Made by a program: the position numbers and the translations under genes. A DNA stretch of 64,000 nucleotides from Bog-473 sp963836605 (GTDB taxonomy: Bacteria; Actinomycetota; Acidimicrobiia; Acidimicrobiales; RAAP-2), in contig CAWIKB010000008.1 of the NCBI GenBank assembly GCA_963836605.1, positions 62,001 through 126,000 on the forward strand, in the 5' to 3' direction. The notes under the pieces are model-generated. The model did not search any database. It saw only the letters and a program-made list of their open reading frames with translations, and had not been told where the DNA came from. Positions 25,034-33,918 of this stretch are shown here, piece after piece. Each line of letters opens with the position of its first letter. The first letter of the stretch is position 1.

Positions 25034-25612
25034 ATGCCCAGGAAGCCTCCAGCCGGACTGGTCATCACGCCGGGAGCCGGCGCCGGACGTAAGCACTCTG
25101 GATTGGTCGCCGTCGACGATGCCCTGGCGGCCAAGGGGATTCCGGTGGATCGGGTCGAGTTTCCCAGCCAGTCCGCCGGCAAGCGACGGACCGACCCACC
25201 GGCCGTGTGCATGGCCACCGTCCGCCAGGGTGCCAAAGAGCTGGCCACTCGACTCGGAGTGACGGTCGGTCGGATTGCCGTCGGCGGTCGATCGTTCGGT
25301 GGTCGCATGTGTTCCATGGCAGTAGCTGAAGGTTTGGGGGTGAGAGCGCTCGTCCTCGTCAGCTACCCGCTCCACCCGCCGGGTAAGCCTGACCGATTGC
25401 GGTCGGCCCACTTCTCTGACCTGAAAGTGCCGTGCCTGTTCGTTTCCGGTCGTCGCGATGCTTTTGGCACGCCGGACGAACTGAAGCGGGAGACAGCGGC
25501 CATTCCAGGTCCGGTCACCCTGGCATTTCTCAACGGTGACCACGGCCTGCGCAAGGTAGAGGGTGAAGCGGCAGCCATCGTGGCCGACTGGATCAGCGGC
25601 CTTCGTCAGTAG
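25034..25612 (+). CDS. alpha/beta-hydrolase (TEX30/KANL3-like, dienelactone-hydrolase type)
   Basis: 192 residues, starting five bases after the SDR stop. GLVITPGAGAGRKHSGL is the oxyanion loop, IAVGGRSFGGRMCSMAV the nucleophile elbow (Ser of GRSFGG), VPCLFVSGRRDAFG the acid and LNGDHGLR the His. The short length and the GRSFGGR elbow fit the KANL3/TEX30-like group of small hydrolases. The natural ester or amide is unknown. The region 25613-26039 after it has no gene I can support. Confidence 0.8.
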   Translation: MPRKPPAGLVITPGAGAGRKHSGLVAVDDALAAKGIPVDRVEFPSQSAGKRRTDPPAVCMATVRQGAKELATRLGVTVGRIAVGGRSFGGRMCSMAVAEGLGVRALVLVSYPLHPPGKPDRLRSAHFSDLKVPCLFVSGRRDAFGTPDELKRETAAIPGPVTLAFLNGDHGLRKVEGEAAAIVADWISGLRQ

Positions 25613-26039
25613 TCGCCCACCACGGACAGCGTCGAGCAGGAGTTCGACAGTCCAACCAGGTCATCGCAGCCCCACATCTTCACCCATGGGTTCCCGAGAA
25701 GTGCTCGCCAAGGTCTTCGCTCAGCAGGAGAGCGAAGGGACGGGCGACCTCAGGGGGAACCAACGGCACGGAAGCCGCTGCATAGGGCATGCTCAGGGGT
25801 GCCCTATGCACGTGCCCCCACTCAATGTCTCGCGGCCAAAGCCCTTGTCTGAAAAGCGGGTCGAGTCTCGTTACGCGATCATCACTCCAAGTCGCAGCTC
25901 AATGTTTGCAGCCTGTATCGCAGCAACAATGCACGAGACGGACGCTGAATGAGCGCTCAAATCTGGGAGGTTGCCCGCACGACGATTGACGCGTTATTCC
26001 ATCAATACAACACATCTACCAGTAGAGGAGACGAGAGCA

Positions 26040-26765
26040 ATGGAATTCCTCAACTCAAGCGTGGCGGTGACCGGAGCATCGGGAGGAATCGGGCGGGTCC
26101 TCAGTGAGAGCTTGGCGACTCAGGGTCTGACGGTCTTCGGCCTTGATGTGCGCACAGACCCCGAACCACCAAAGGGAGTGACATCACTAGCGGTGGATGT
26201 CACATCGAGTACCAGTGTCAATGAAGCTGTCGCTGAGGTCTACCGACGGGCCACTGGGGCAGTGGACCTCGTCTCCTGTGCTGGCATCGTCGAGGGGGAT
26301 GTGGCGGCTGAAGCGATGAACGTCGACCAATTCGACACCGTTCTGGCAGTAAACCTGCGTGGAGTGTTCCTGGGTTGTCAGGCATTTGGTCGTGAGCTGC
26401 TCGCCCGAGGCGGCGGGTGCATTGTGAACGTGGCGTCCATGTCGGGAAACTGCATCGTCAATTATCCCCAGCGGCAGTGCGCATACAATGCCTCGAAGGC
26501 CGCTGTAACGGCTCTGACCAAATCCCTCGCCGTTGAATGGGGGCCGCGAGGTGTACGGGTAAACGCAATCTCACCCGGGTATGTGGATACGCCGATTCTC
26601 GCCGGCAAGTCGCACCAATTCGCGCAGTGGAAGGAGGACATCATTCTTGGGCGATTCGCCGATCCAGCGGAGATCGCGCGGGCTGTCCTGTTCCTCCTGA
26701 GTACCGACTCGAGCTATTGCTGCGGTACGGAGCTCGTCATTGATGGTGGATACAGCTTGCGCTGA
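26040..26765 (+). CDS. SDR-family oxidoreductase
   Basis: 241 residues after GGAGACGAGAGCA. Cofactor motif VAVTGASGGIGRVLSESL; the NNAG motif is changed to LVSCAGIVEGD; catalytic YNASK is intact in CAYNASKAAVTALTKSLAVEWGPRGVRVNAISPGYVDTP; C-terminus GTELVIDGGYSLR. Classical SDR of the 3-ketoacyl-ACP-reductase-like type. Substrate unknown. It stands alone, with 175 empty bases behind it. Confidence 0.88.
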   Translation: MEFLNSSVAVTGASGGIGRVLSESLATQGLTVFGLDVRTDPEPPKGVTSLAVDVTSSTSVNEAVAEVYRRATGAVDLVSCAGIVEGDVAAEAMNVDQFDTVLAVNLRGVFLGCQAFGRELLARGGGCIVNVASMSGNCIVNYPQRQCAYNASKAAVTALTKSLAVEWGPRGVRVNAISPGYVDTPILAGKSHQFAQWKEDIILGRFADPAEIARAVLFLLSTDSSYCCGTELVIDGGYSLR

Positions 26766-26940
26766 GCCATCGATCTTGAGTCTCGGTGAAGAGCCGCCGA
26801 TGAGCGTTGCCGGAACTGGCGGCATCGATACTCGCTATCGTATGGCCGGGGCCCCCTCGTGTGGCGGTCGATGGAGAATCGAATGGGCATGTGAGCGCGG
26901 GTCTCACATAGCTCTTCATACCTCGCAAGCAGCGCGCCCA

Positions 26941-27342
26941 TCACCAGGAAACGTCTACTCCTCGGTGCTCGCCCTCGGAGTCCGGGGTTTGGCCCACCGG
27001 AACCAGCTGGCCAGATCGGTACCGAACGCGGTCGTGTGAAGTAACGCCCTCGCCCTGGCCCAGACGAGCCGCCACCGCTAGTGGCCCCCGCTCTCTCCCT
27101 CTCCGAGGTTCGGACGGAAGTCCCCCCAGTCGGGTCCCCAAACGGATCAGCCAGGAGCCGACATACGAGCCGATGAGCGGTCGACCGGTCGTCGGGTCCC
27201 GCATGTCAAGCGCCCCGGCCACTTGCACCCCACTCCGAAAGGTCTGTGGAGCCATTTTCTTCCCGGAGCGCCGGCGGAGTTCGCTGAGCTGGCGAAGATG
27301 ATCCTCCGTCATTCTCTCTACCGCCCATGGCTGCACCATCAC
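26941..27342 (-). CDS. hypothetical protein
   Basis: 133 residues with AGGTGAGTG before the ATG. The start MVQPWAVERMTEDHLRQLSELRRRSG and the middle DPTTGRPLIGSYVGSWLIRLGTRLGG resemble the small basic proteins often seen in Actinobacteria (an N-terminal helix, a basic linker and an amphipathic GxxLIRLGxRL segment). The C-terminal 50 residues look like run-on sequence. Divergent from the ArsR-type gene. No function proposed. Confidence 0.4.
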   Translation of the reverse strand: MMVQPWAVERMTEDHLRQLSELRRRSGKKMAPQTFRSGVQVAGALDMRDPTTGRPLIGSYVGSWLIRLGTRLGGLPSEPRRGRERGPLAVAARLGQGEGVTSHDRVRYRSGQLVPVGQTPDSEGEHRGVDVSW

Positions 27343-27396
27343 TCACCTGCCCCGACTCGACTGCCGCGTTCTTCCCCTTGTCACTATATGCATGTG

Positions 27397-27425
27397 TTGA
27401 CAGGAATACCAGCATATTCTAATAT
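27397..27425 (+). promoter_or_regulatory. leaderless promoter with internal ArsR-type operator
   Basis: TTGACA (27397-27402), 17 bases, TAATAT (27420-27425). The expected start of transcription falls on the ATG at 27432, so the mRNA should be leaderless. Between the two boxes GAATA (27404-27408) and TATTC (27415-27419) form an inverted repeat, a good place for autorepression by the ArsR-type product. Confidence 0.65.
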
Positions 27426-27431
27426 AGCTTT

Positions 27432-28490
27432 ATGCCTATGCAGACGGATGATCCCGCCTCGGTGCCTTCGTCACAGACGCGGTGGTCCACCCCATCGTTG
27501 GCCTGTGACCTGTCCTGGGTGCTCTCGGTGGCCTCCCGGGAGGGTTGGCGGACCAAACATCCGGTCGTGTCGGACTTGTTTGTCGGACATGAGGACCTGG
27601 TCGAGCGGGTGCGGGAGTTCTGGAGTGACGAGAAGAAGGAAACTTGCTTCACCGAAACGTTGGTGTTGGCCCATCATGCGGACGCCCTGTCCGAAACGTC
27701 GCCGACCGCACTGTGGTCGGCCCTCGAGACGGCAGTGACCACCGTGCCCACCGACTTGGAACTTGCTTCGGAAACGGCCGAAGAGCGCGCTATCTTCTTG
27801 CATCGCCTGTCTCAACTCAAGGCATCCCCGGAGCTGGTCCGCTCGTACATCACGTTGCTGGCCGAGGTGTGGGAGTTGGCCGATGCGATCTGGCAGTCCT
27901 CCCGGGCGATGCTCGAAGAGTCTGGTCGACAGATGCTGCGCCAGATCGAGAGGGCCGGCTCCCTTACCGAGTCAATCGCGGGCGAGTGCGACATCTTTCG
28001 GGCCATGCTGCCCAGCATCAACGCTCGGGTCGAGGCTGGACAGCCCCTCGCCATCATCCCCTGTCTTTTCTTCGGGAATGCGCTCTACCTAGAATTCCCG
28101 AACCTGACGCTGATCGGGTCGGGCGTCGAGCACAATGACCTGGGAGCTCGGGCGCGGACCGAGTCGCTGGCGCGGCGTCTCAAGACGGTGGCCGACCCCA
28201 CTCGACTGGCGCTTTTGCACTTCCTGGCCACCTCGCCCAGCACGGTTGGTCAGCTGGCCACGTCCTTTGGGCTGGCCCAGCCCACCGTGAGCATGCATGT
28301 GAAGTCGCTCCGCGAGGCCGGACTGGTGCGAACCGAGCGCCACGCTGGTCGCATGCAACTTAACGCTGAGCCTGACGCTGTCGCTGCGTTGGTCGACGAA
28401 CTACGGCTCGTGGCTCAGGGCGCCAGAACCACGGGCAAGGTATGGAGGCCGGCCACGGGGTCGAGGCCACGCGCTCAGCCGGGCCGGTGA
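27432..28490 (+). CDS. ArsR-family regulator with large N-terminal domain
   Basis: 352 residues. The winged helix is near the C-terminus, about residues 240-320: LKTVADPTRLALLHFLATSPSTVGQLATSFGLAQPTVSMHVKSLREAGLVRTERHAGRMQ. The first 230 residues form an alpha-rich domain of the DUF5937 type found in actinobacterial ArsR-like regulators and probably bind a ligand. No metal-binding Cys cluster is seen in the HTH, so metal sensing is unlikely. No partner gene follows: 28491-29006 has only a tRNA-like fragment. Confidence 0.8.
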   Translation: MPMQTDDPASVPSSQTRWSTPSLACDLSWVLSVASREGWRTKHPVVSDLFVGHEDLVERVREFWSDEKKETCFTETLVLAHHADALSETSPTALWSALETAVTTVPTDLELASETAEERAIFLHRLSQLKASPELVRSYITLLAEVWELADAIWQSSRAMLEESGRQMLRQIERAGSLTESIAGECDIFRAMLPSINARVEAGQPLAIIPCLFFGNALYLEFPNLTLIGSGVEHNDLGARARTESLARRLKTVADPTRLALLHFLATSPSTVGQLATSFGLAQPTVSMHVKSLREAGLVRTERHAGRMQLNAEPDAVAALVDELRLVAQGARTTGKVWRPATGSRPRAQPGR

Positions 28491-28714
28491 TGTCGTAGTT
28501 GGTCTGGAGGTTGGGAGACGAGACGGCCTGCTAGGCGTGCCAGATGGCTCGACCGGCTGCTGGCGGACATTCCATCTGCCCGGTAACGGGCACTGCCGCT
28601 TCAGGGTCGGTGATGCCCAGTCGCCCGCCGAGGGAATGTGATCGTCACCAAGAGGGAACGAGCGCCAATCGCTGCGCATTGCGAGGGCCCCGATTTGTGG
28701 ACACGCCCCAACTG

Positions 28715-28753
28715 AGTATGTAGAGGCCGCTGGTTCGAGTCCCTTCATCTCCA
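28715..28753 (+). other. tRNA-like 3' fragment (T-arm and acceptor remnant)
   Basis: GAGGCCGCTGGTTCGAGTCC looks like the variable loop and T-arm of a tRNA, followed by CTTCATCTCCA as an acceptor strand. The T-stem pairs only in its first two base pairs and no 5' half is present, so it is not a working tRNA. Such fragments mark integration or excision scars. No integrase is nearby. Confidence 0.35.
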
Positions 28754-29006
28754 CTGCAGAAGAAGTCCAGTTCAACCGGCTGAAGGCGGAGCTCCGAGGA
28801 CACACGAGATGCCAGAAATGGGCTGCGTGACTATAAATGTCCAAATGGCCCTTCCCAGCGCAGTCGTGGCCGATCCGCCGGCGGGACCCACTCAGCCCTC
28901 CGCCGCGCTTGTCGGCGCCGCCAGGCTGGCGCCCGGCGCCACCCTCGCCGACCCCCAGTTGTCGCGCGTTGATCGTCTGTCCGATCCGCCTAAACCTGGA
29001 GGCTAG

Positions 29007-30155
29007 ATGTCGAGTCGCTTCATTCCCCGACCTGCGCACAAGTTCACATTTGGCCTGTGGACCGTAGGCAACCGCGGCCGCGATCCGTTCGGCCAAGAGG
29101 TACGCCCTCCGTTGGACCCCATCGAAACGGTTCGCCGTCTCGCTGCGTTGGGCGCATACGGCGTGACCTTTCACGACGACGACCTAGTGCCCTACGGGTC
29201 TTCGCCGGCAGAGCGTGAAGGGATCGTAAAGCGATTCCGCAAGGCACTTGACGACACCGGCATGAAGGTACCGATGACAACGACCAACCTGTTTTTTCGA
29301 CCAACCTTCAAAGAGGGAGCATTCACTGCAAATGACCCCGACATACGCCGCTTCGCGGTGCGAAAGACTCTCGACGCCATTGACCTCGGCGCCGAGTTCG
29401 GCGCCGAGGTGTTCGTGCTCTGGGGTGGCCGCGAGGGCATAGAGGCGGAGGCCGCCAAAGATCCGCGCACGGCACTCGACCGCTACAAGGAGGCAATCGA
29501 CCTGTGTTGCGAGCACATCCGAGCACGGGGCTATGAGACGCGGATTGCGCTGGAGCCCAAGCCGAACGAACCGCGCGGTGACATATTCCTTCCGACCGTC
29601 GGCCACACGCTGGCCTTCATCGGCGCCCTCGAGTCCCCTGACATGGTCGGCCTCAATCCCGAGTTCGCGCACGAGACCATGTCCGGCCTGAACTTTACCC
29701 AGGGTGTGGCCCAAGCAATGTGGCACGGAAAGCTGTTTCACATCGATCTCAATGCGCAGAGGATCGGCAGGTTCGACCAGGACTTCCGCTTTGGCTCCGA
29801 AGGTATCCGCGACGCGTTCTACCTGGTGCGCCTACTCGAGGACTCCGGTTGGGACGGCACGCGGCATTTCGATGCCCACGCGTACCGAACTGAAGACGTG
29901 GATGGCGTATGGGAGTTCGCGCGCGGTTGCATGCGCACATACCTGATCCTCAAGGAGAAGACGGAGAGGATGCGCGAAGACCCCGAGATCCAGGACGCCC
30001 TGCGGGCGGCCAAGAGCGAGCAGCTGGCGGTGCCGACCGGGCCGCTCTCGACGGTCCGGTCAGCATCGTTGGACGAGGACGCGGTTGCCGCCCAGGGGTA
30101 TGGCCACGAGCGGCTCGACCAGCTCGTCACGGAGCTGCTCCTGGGCGTTCGCTGA
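29007..30155 (+). CDS. xylA: xylose isomerase
   Basis: 382 residues, the usual length of class I actinobacterial XylA. KFTFGLWTVGNRGRDPFG, ALGAYGVTFHDDDLVPYG (catalytic His), VLWGGREG, ALEPKPNEPRGDI (metal Glu), NPEFAHETMSG, LFHIDLNAQRIGRFDQDFRFG (metal Asp residues) and HFDAHAYRTED are all present. Converts D-xylose to D-xylulose with Mg or Mn. The TGA overlaps the xylulokinase ATG by one base, so the two enzymes form an operon for xylose use. No transporter or XylR is seen in the window. Confidence 0.97.
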   Translation: MSSRFIPRPAHKFTFGLWTVGNRGRDPFGQEVRPPLDPIETVRRLAALGAYGVTFHDDDLVPYGSSPAEREGIVKRFRKALDDTGMKVPMTTTNLFFRPTFKEGAFTANDPDIRRFAVRKTLDAIDLGAEFGAEVFVLWGGREGIEAEAAKDPRTALDRYKEAIDLCCEHIRARGYETRIALEPKPNEPRGDIFLPTVGHTLAFIGALESPDMVGLNPEFAHETMSGLNFTQGVAQAMWHGKLFHIDLNAQRIGRFDQDFRFGSEGIRDAFYLVRLLEDSGWDGTRHFDAHAYRTEDVDGVWEFARGCMRTYLILKEKTERMREDPEIQDALRAAKSEQLAVPTGPLSTVRSASLDEDAVAAQGYGHERLDQLVTELLLGVR

Positions 30156-31594
30156 TGCCGCTCGTCGTCGGGATCGACTCATCGACCTCAGCGTGCAAGG
30201 TCGAGGTCCGTGACGCTGAGTCCGGTGAACTCGTGGCCACCGGACGCTCCTCGCACCCGGTGACGACGCCACCACGGAGCGAGCAGAACCCACACGATTG
30301 GTGGGTCGCCTTTGAGAATGCTTGCGCCGAGGCGGGCGTGCTCGACGAGAATCGTCCGTCGGCGATAGCGATAGCTGGACAGCAGCACGGCCTTGTCGTG
30401 CTCGACGCACGCGGCGACGTATTACGCCCGGCAAAGCTGTGGAACGACACCGAATCGGCACCCGACGCAGAGGCGCTCATCGCCATGCTCAGCCCCCGCG
30501 AGTGGGCGGCCGCCTGCGGGAGTGTCCCACTCGCCAGCTTCACCATTACCAAATTGCGCTGGCTTCGGCGATGTGAACCCGAAGTGTTTCGCCGGGTGGC
30601 CCAAGTCCTACTGCCGCATGATTGGCTGACCGGGCAGCTCACGGGCGCCGCCACGACCGACCGGGGCGAGGCATCTGGGACCGGCTGGTGGTCGCCTGGT
30701 GAGGGGCGCTACCGGTACGACCTACTCGAGTTGGTCGATGACACGACGTCGTGGGAAACCGTGCTCCCAGAGGTTCTGGCACCTGTCGAGCCGGCAGGCG
30801 AATGGGAGGGAATGGTCGTCGGTCCGGGCACGGGGGACAACATGGCCGCCGCCCTCGGGCTTGGCCCTGGGAAGGGCGACATTGTTCTCAGCATTGGCAC
30901 GAGTGGCACCTCGTGTTGTGTGAGCGATCACCCCACTGGTGACGAGACCGGTGCGGTCGCCGGTTTTGCCGATGCCACCGGACGCTTCCTGCCCTTGGTC
31001 TGCACGCTCAATGCAACGAAGGTGACGCACGCCGTCGCCCGCCTGCTCGGCGTCGGGACTGGTGAACTTGACGACCTCGCGCTCTCGACGGCCGGAGGCG
31101 CCGGTGGTCTGGTGCTGGTTCCCTACTTCGATGGCGAACGGACGCCGAATCGACCAGGTGCTTCTGGACTGCTCGCAGGCATCCGCTCAGACGTGAGCCG
31201 TGGACAGCTGGCTCGTGCTGCTTTCGAGGGTGTCGTCTGCAACCTCCTTGCAGGTATCGATGAACTTGTTCGGAGCGTACCGGCAGCGACTGAAGGCAAC
31301 GTGATGCTCATTGGTGGTGGCGCTCGAAGCCGCGCCTATCAGCAAATCGTGGCCGACCTGAGCGGCCGACCTGTGGTTGTTTCCGATGTCGGCGAGTCCG
31401 TGGCCCGAGGAGCCGCCCTGCAGGCAGCTGCTGTCCTCCTTGCATGCTCATTGGATGACCTCGCCAGCGTGTGGGGCTCGGAGCACGCCATCATCGTCGA
31501 TCCCGATCCCAAGGTCGACGGACCGGCCATTCGGGCCGCCTACGTGAACGCGCTCCAGGACGTACTCACCGATGACCATCGAGATCTTTCGTGA
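30155..31594 (+). CDS. xylB: xylulokinase
   Basis: 479 residues, FGGY family. VVGIDSSTSACKVEV is the first phosphate loop, SAIAIAGQQHGLVVLD and LPHDWLTGQLTG...TDRGEASGTGWWS the substrate region, GTGDNMAAALGLGPGKGDIVLSIGTSGT the ATP region and VMLIGGGARSRAYQQIVADLSGRPVVV the second. The start overlapping the xylA stop (TGATG) is preferred to longer frames inside xylA. Phosphorylates D-xylulose to xylulose 5-phosphate, feeding the pentose phosphate pathway. Confidence 0.95.
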   Translation: MPLVVGIDSSTSACKVEVRDAESGELVATGRSSHPVTTPPRSEQNPHDWWVAFENACAEAGVLDENRPSAIAIAGQQHGLVVLDARGDVLRPAKLWNDTESAPDAEALIAMLSPREWAAACGSVPLASFTITKLRWLRRCEPEVFRRVAQVLLPHDWLTGQLTGAATTDRGEASGTGWWSPGEGRYRYDLLELVDDTTSWETVLPEVLAPVEPAGEWEGMVVGPGTGDNMAAALGLGPGKGDIVLSIGTSGTSCCVSDHPTGDETGAVAGFADATGRFLPLVCTLNATKVTHAVARLLGVGTGELDDLALSTAGGAGGLVLVPYFDGERTPNRPGASGLLAGIRSDVSRGQLARAAFEGVVCNLLAGIDELVRSVPAATEGNVMLIGGGARSRAYQQIVADLSGRPVVVSDVGESVARGAALQAAAVLLACSLDDLASVWGSEHAIIVDPDPKVDGPAIRAAYVNALQDVLTDDHRDLS

Positions 31595-31807
31595 TCCGCA
31601 GGCCTCTGATCGGCAAGGTCATGGCGGTCGTGGCTTGCGACGCCGAGGGAACAGGCCACGCAATGGGCGCACACATCGAGGTGATGGCGTTTATTGCCAG
31701 GACTCAGACTGCACGCTCCTTGGGAAGATCCGGGTTCCATAGACCGTCGCAAATGCCTGCTTCTGCGGCCGCAACGGTGCTCGACGACGCGCCAGGGATC
31801 TCACCCT

Positions 31808-32260
31808 TCAAGACGCTCGTGTTGTGCACCACCCGTCATTGGTCTCATCCTCGGGCACCAGAAGGATGCTGGGAGGCAGGTGAGTGTTGATGCCCGTGAC
31901 CAGCGACTGCGCCAGCAGGCGGAGTGGCTCTTGCGGCACAGGGTAAAAGTGGTCGAGCGCGTTGAGCATGAAGGCCACGCCGTCGGCCGCCAGGCCACCG
32001 GGTGCCGTATCGGACACGCCCTGGGCCACCGAGTAGGCATCCGTTCCGGGGACGACGAACGCCACCAGCCCGCTGATGGTGTCAGCGGAGAGGGCTTCGA
32101 ACAACGGGGCCAGCCCGGCGGGGGACAACGCCGCGTCCTCCGCGGGTGACGACGCCAACTCGAGTTCGCCGATGTCGACGAACACCATCGCGGCGCCGAT
32201 CAAGCCGGCGCGGAGCAAGAACTCCCGTCGGCTGTGGCCCTGCGCTTCGGATGGCGGCAT
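31808..32260 (-). CDS. Tat-signal protein, probably truncated
   Basis: 150 residues from ATG 32260. SRREFLLRAGLIGAAMVFV is a twin-arginine signal, and the mature part (LSADTISGLVAFVVPGTDAYSVAQGVSDTAPGGLAADGVAFMLNALDHFYP) recalls the small Tat-exported partner subunits found beside GMC or gluconate-dehydrogenase-like oxidoreductases. It ends abruptly in WCTTRAS, shorter than such proteins, and no oxidoreductase partner follows, so it may be a leftover. The start could lie further upstream but the RR motif argues for this one. Confidence 0.6.
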   Translation of the reverse strand: MPPSEAQGHSRREFLLRAGLIGAAMVFVDIGELELASSPAEDAALSPAGLAPLFEALSADTISGLVAFVVPGTDAYSVAQGVSDTAPGGLAADGVAFMLNALDHFYPVPQEPLRLLAQSLVTGINTHLPPSILLVPEDETNDGWCTTRAS

Positions 32261-32610
32261 GTCGACCCCTGACCGGTCGCGCCAAAGCGCGCCCTTGAGC
32301 CCCCGCCGGAGTCGGCCCCTCCCTCCGCAGTTTGCTCCGACTGCGTTGGTGCTGCAAGCCTCATCTGCCAACGGGGGTTGGTGCTCATCTCCTCGAGACC
32401 GTGCCCTTGCTCACCGTGACGCACATTCGGGCAACCCGAAGGTGGAGGGTCGGACTGAAGCGGGAGCCCCGCAGCACCACCGAGCCGCTCCGTAGCTTTT
32501 CGTCGAGGTCGTTGCGACGAAGCGGTCACTCCCGACCACAGGCCCAGGTCAAAAGGAGTGGGTTGCAACCGCAGAAGGTCGTAGCCTGCAAGTGGAGTAA
32601 GGAGCAGGTC

Positions 32611-33810
32611 ATGGAGCGTTACGTCGTTATCTCTGCCGACTGTCATGCGGGAGCGGACCTGGCCGACTATCGGCCGTACCTCGAGGATCGCTACCGTGAT
32701 GAGTTCGATCGCTGGCTTGTCGATTACGAGAACCCATTCCGCGATTTGACAGCCCCCGACGCCGATCGGAATTGGGACTCTGACGTACGTCAGTCGGCGC
32801 TCGAAGCCGATGGGATCGTAGGTGAGGTCGTCTTCCCGAATACTGTTCCACCGTTCTTCCCAACGAGTGGCCTGGTGACACCCACACCAGCTGCAGCCGA
32901 CTACCCGCTGCGTCTGGCCGGCCTGCGTGCTCACAACCGGTGGCTGGCCGAGTGGTGCATGACCCTTCGAGGCCGCCGGGCTGGCATCGGACAGATTCTC
33001 CTGAACGACATCGACGATGCGTTGCATGACATCCACTGGATAGCGGACCATGGTCTTATGGGCGGTGTCCTGCTTCCTGGCGTGCCTCCAGGTAGCGGGA
33101 TCGATCCGCTGCATTCGCCCAGGTACGATCCAGTGTGGCGAGCCTGCGAAGAGCGGGGCCTCGTGGTCAATGTCCATGGCGGCGGAGCCTCGCCCAATGA
33201 CGGCTACTTCCCTGCGACACTGGCCCTGTTCGTGCTGGAAGCGAGCTTCTACTCGCATCGACCCCTGTGGTCACTCATCATGTCCGGCGTGTTCGACCGC
33301 TTCCCAAATCTCAGATTTGTGGTGGCCGAAGCCGGGTCAAAGTGGATTCACTCCACACTCCAGGCGATGGACGATATCCAGGCCAAGCAGGATGAAGGGC
33401 GCATTGGCGCCTTGAAGTTTCTCGAACCGTTCCGCCTCGGCCGAAAGCCGAGCGAGTATTGGGCGACGAATTGTTGGGTCGGTGCGAGTTTTATGAGCCG
33501 CGAGGACGCCGCAGACCGTGCTCGTATCGGGGTGGATCGCATCATGTGGGGAAGCGATTTCCCGCACGAAGAGGGCACGTTTCCGTTCACGCGTGAGGCG
33601 CTGGCGCACACCTATGCCGGTATGGAACCGGAAGAGGTCGCCAAGATGGTGGGTACCAACGCCGCAGGTGTGTATGGATTCGACCTCGAGCAGCTGGCGC
33701 CGTTAGCGGCCGAGATCGGTCCCGAGTGTGCACAAGTCGCAGCGGGGATCGACGTTGTCCCCGAGACGCTCAGTCTGGCCTTCGAAGCACGCTCGGCCGG
33801 AGTGTCCTGA
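32611..33810 (+). CDS. amidohydrolase-family protein (Amidohydro_2)
   Basis: 399 residues; start fixed by AAGGAG before ATG 32611. VVISADCHAG holds the first metal motif (DxH), VVNVHGGGAS and SHRPLWSLIMSGVFDRFPNLRFVVAEAGSKW the barrel core, and GVDRIMWGSDFPHEEGTFPFT the C-terminal metal/catalytic Asp. Members of this group (ACMSD/isoorotate-decarboxylase-like) hydrolyse or decarboxylate ring compounds using Zn or Mn. Substrate unknown. It precedes the acyl-CoA dehydrogenase operon but is separated by that operon's own promoter. Confidence 0.87.
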   Translation: MERYVVISADCHAGADLADYRPYLEDRYRDEFDRWLVDYENPFRDLTAPDADRNWDSDVRQSALEADGIVGEVVFPNTVPPFFPTSGLVTPTPAAADYPLRLAGLRAHNRWLAEWCMTLRGRRAGIGQILLNDIDDALHDIHWIADHGLMGGVLLPGVPPGSGIDPLHSPRYDPVWRACEERGLVVNVHGGGASPNDGYFPATLALFVLEASFYSHRPLWSLIMSGVFDRFPNLRFVVAEAGSKWIHSTLQAMDDIQAKQDEGRIGALKFLEPFRLGRKPSEYWATNCWVGASFMSREDAADRARIGVDRIMWGSDFPHEEGTFPFTREALAHTYAGMEPEEVAKMVGTNAAGVYGFDLEQLAPLAAEIGPECAQVAAGIDVVPETLSLAFEARSAGVS

Positions 33811-33855
33811 CGCCGACTGGCCCCGACTCGAAAGCCATCACGCAAGAGCCACCCT

Positions 33856-33890
33856 TTGCACCAGCATGACAGTGGGATTACAGTGTAATC
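33856..33890 (+). promoter_or_regulatory. promoter with palindromic operator for the acyl-CoA dehydrogenase operon
   Basis: TTGCAC (33856-33861), 17 bases, TACAGT (33879-33884). The perfect inverted repeat GATTACA-G-TGTAATC (33876-33890) covers the -10 box. A TetR-family gene inside the operon is the natural candidate repressor. Confidence 0.55.
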
Positions 33891-33918
33891 TCAACCAGGA
33901 AAGTGGCTGAGAACGTAC

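Noticed and set aside
28690..28760. Complete tRNA gene
   Set aside because: T-stem pairs poorly and no D-arm or anticodon arm can be folded upstream.
28401..29174. 257-codon minus-strand ORF containing MKGLEPAAS
   Set aside because: Reads back through the tRNA-like fragment and overlaps the xylA start; MKGLEPA is a known false start produced by tRNA 3' ends.
32561..32570. GGTTGCAACC palindrome before the amidohydrolase gene
   Set aside because: Ten bases is too short to claim an operator without a nearby regulator.
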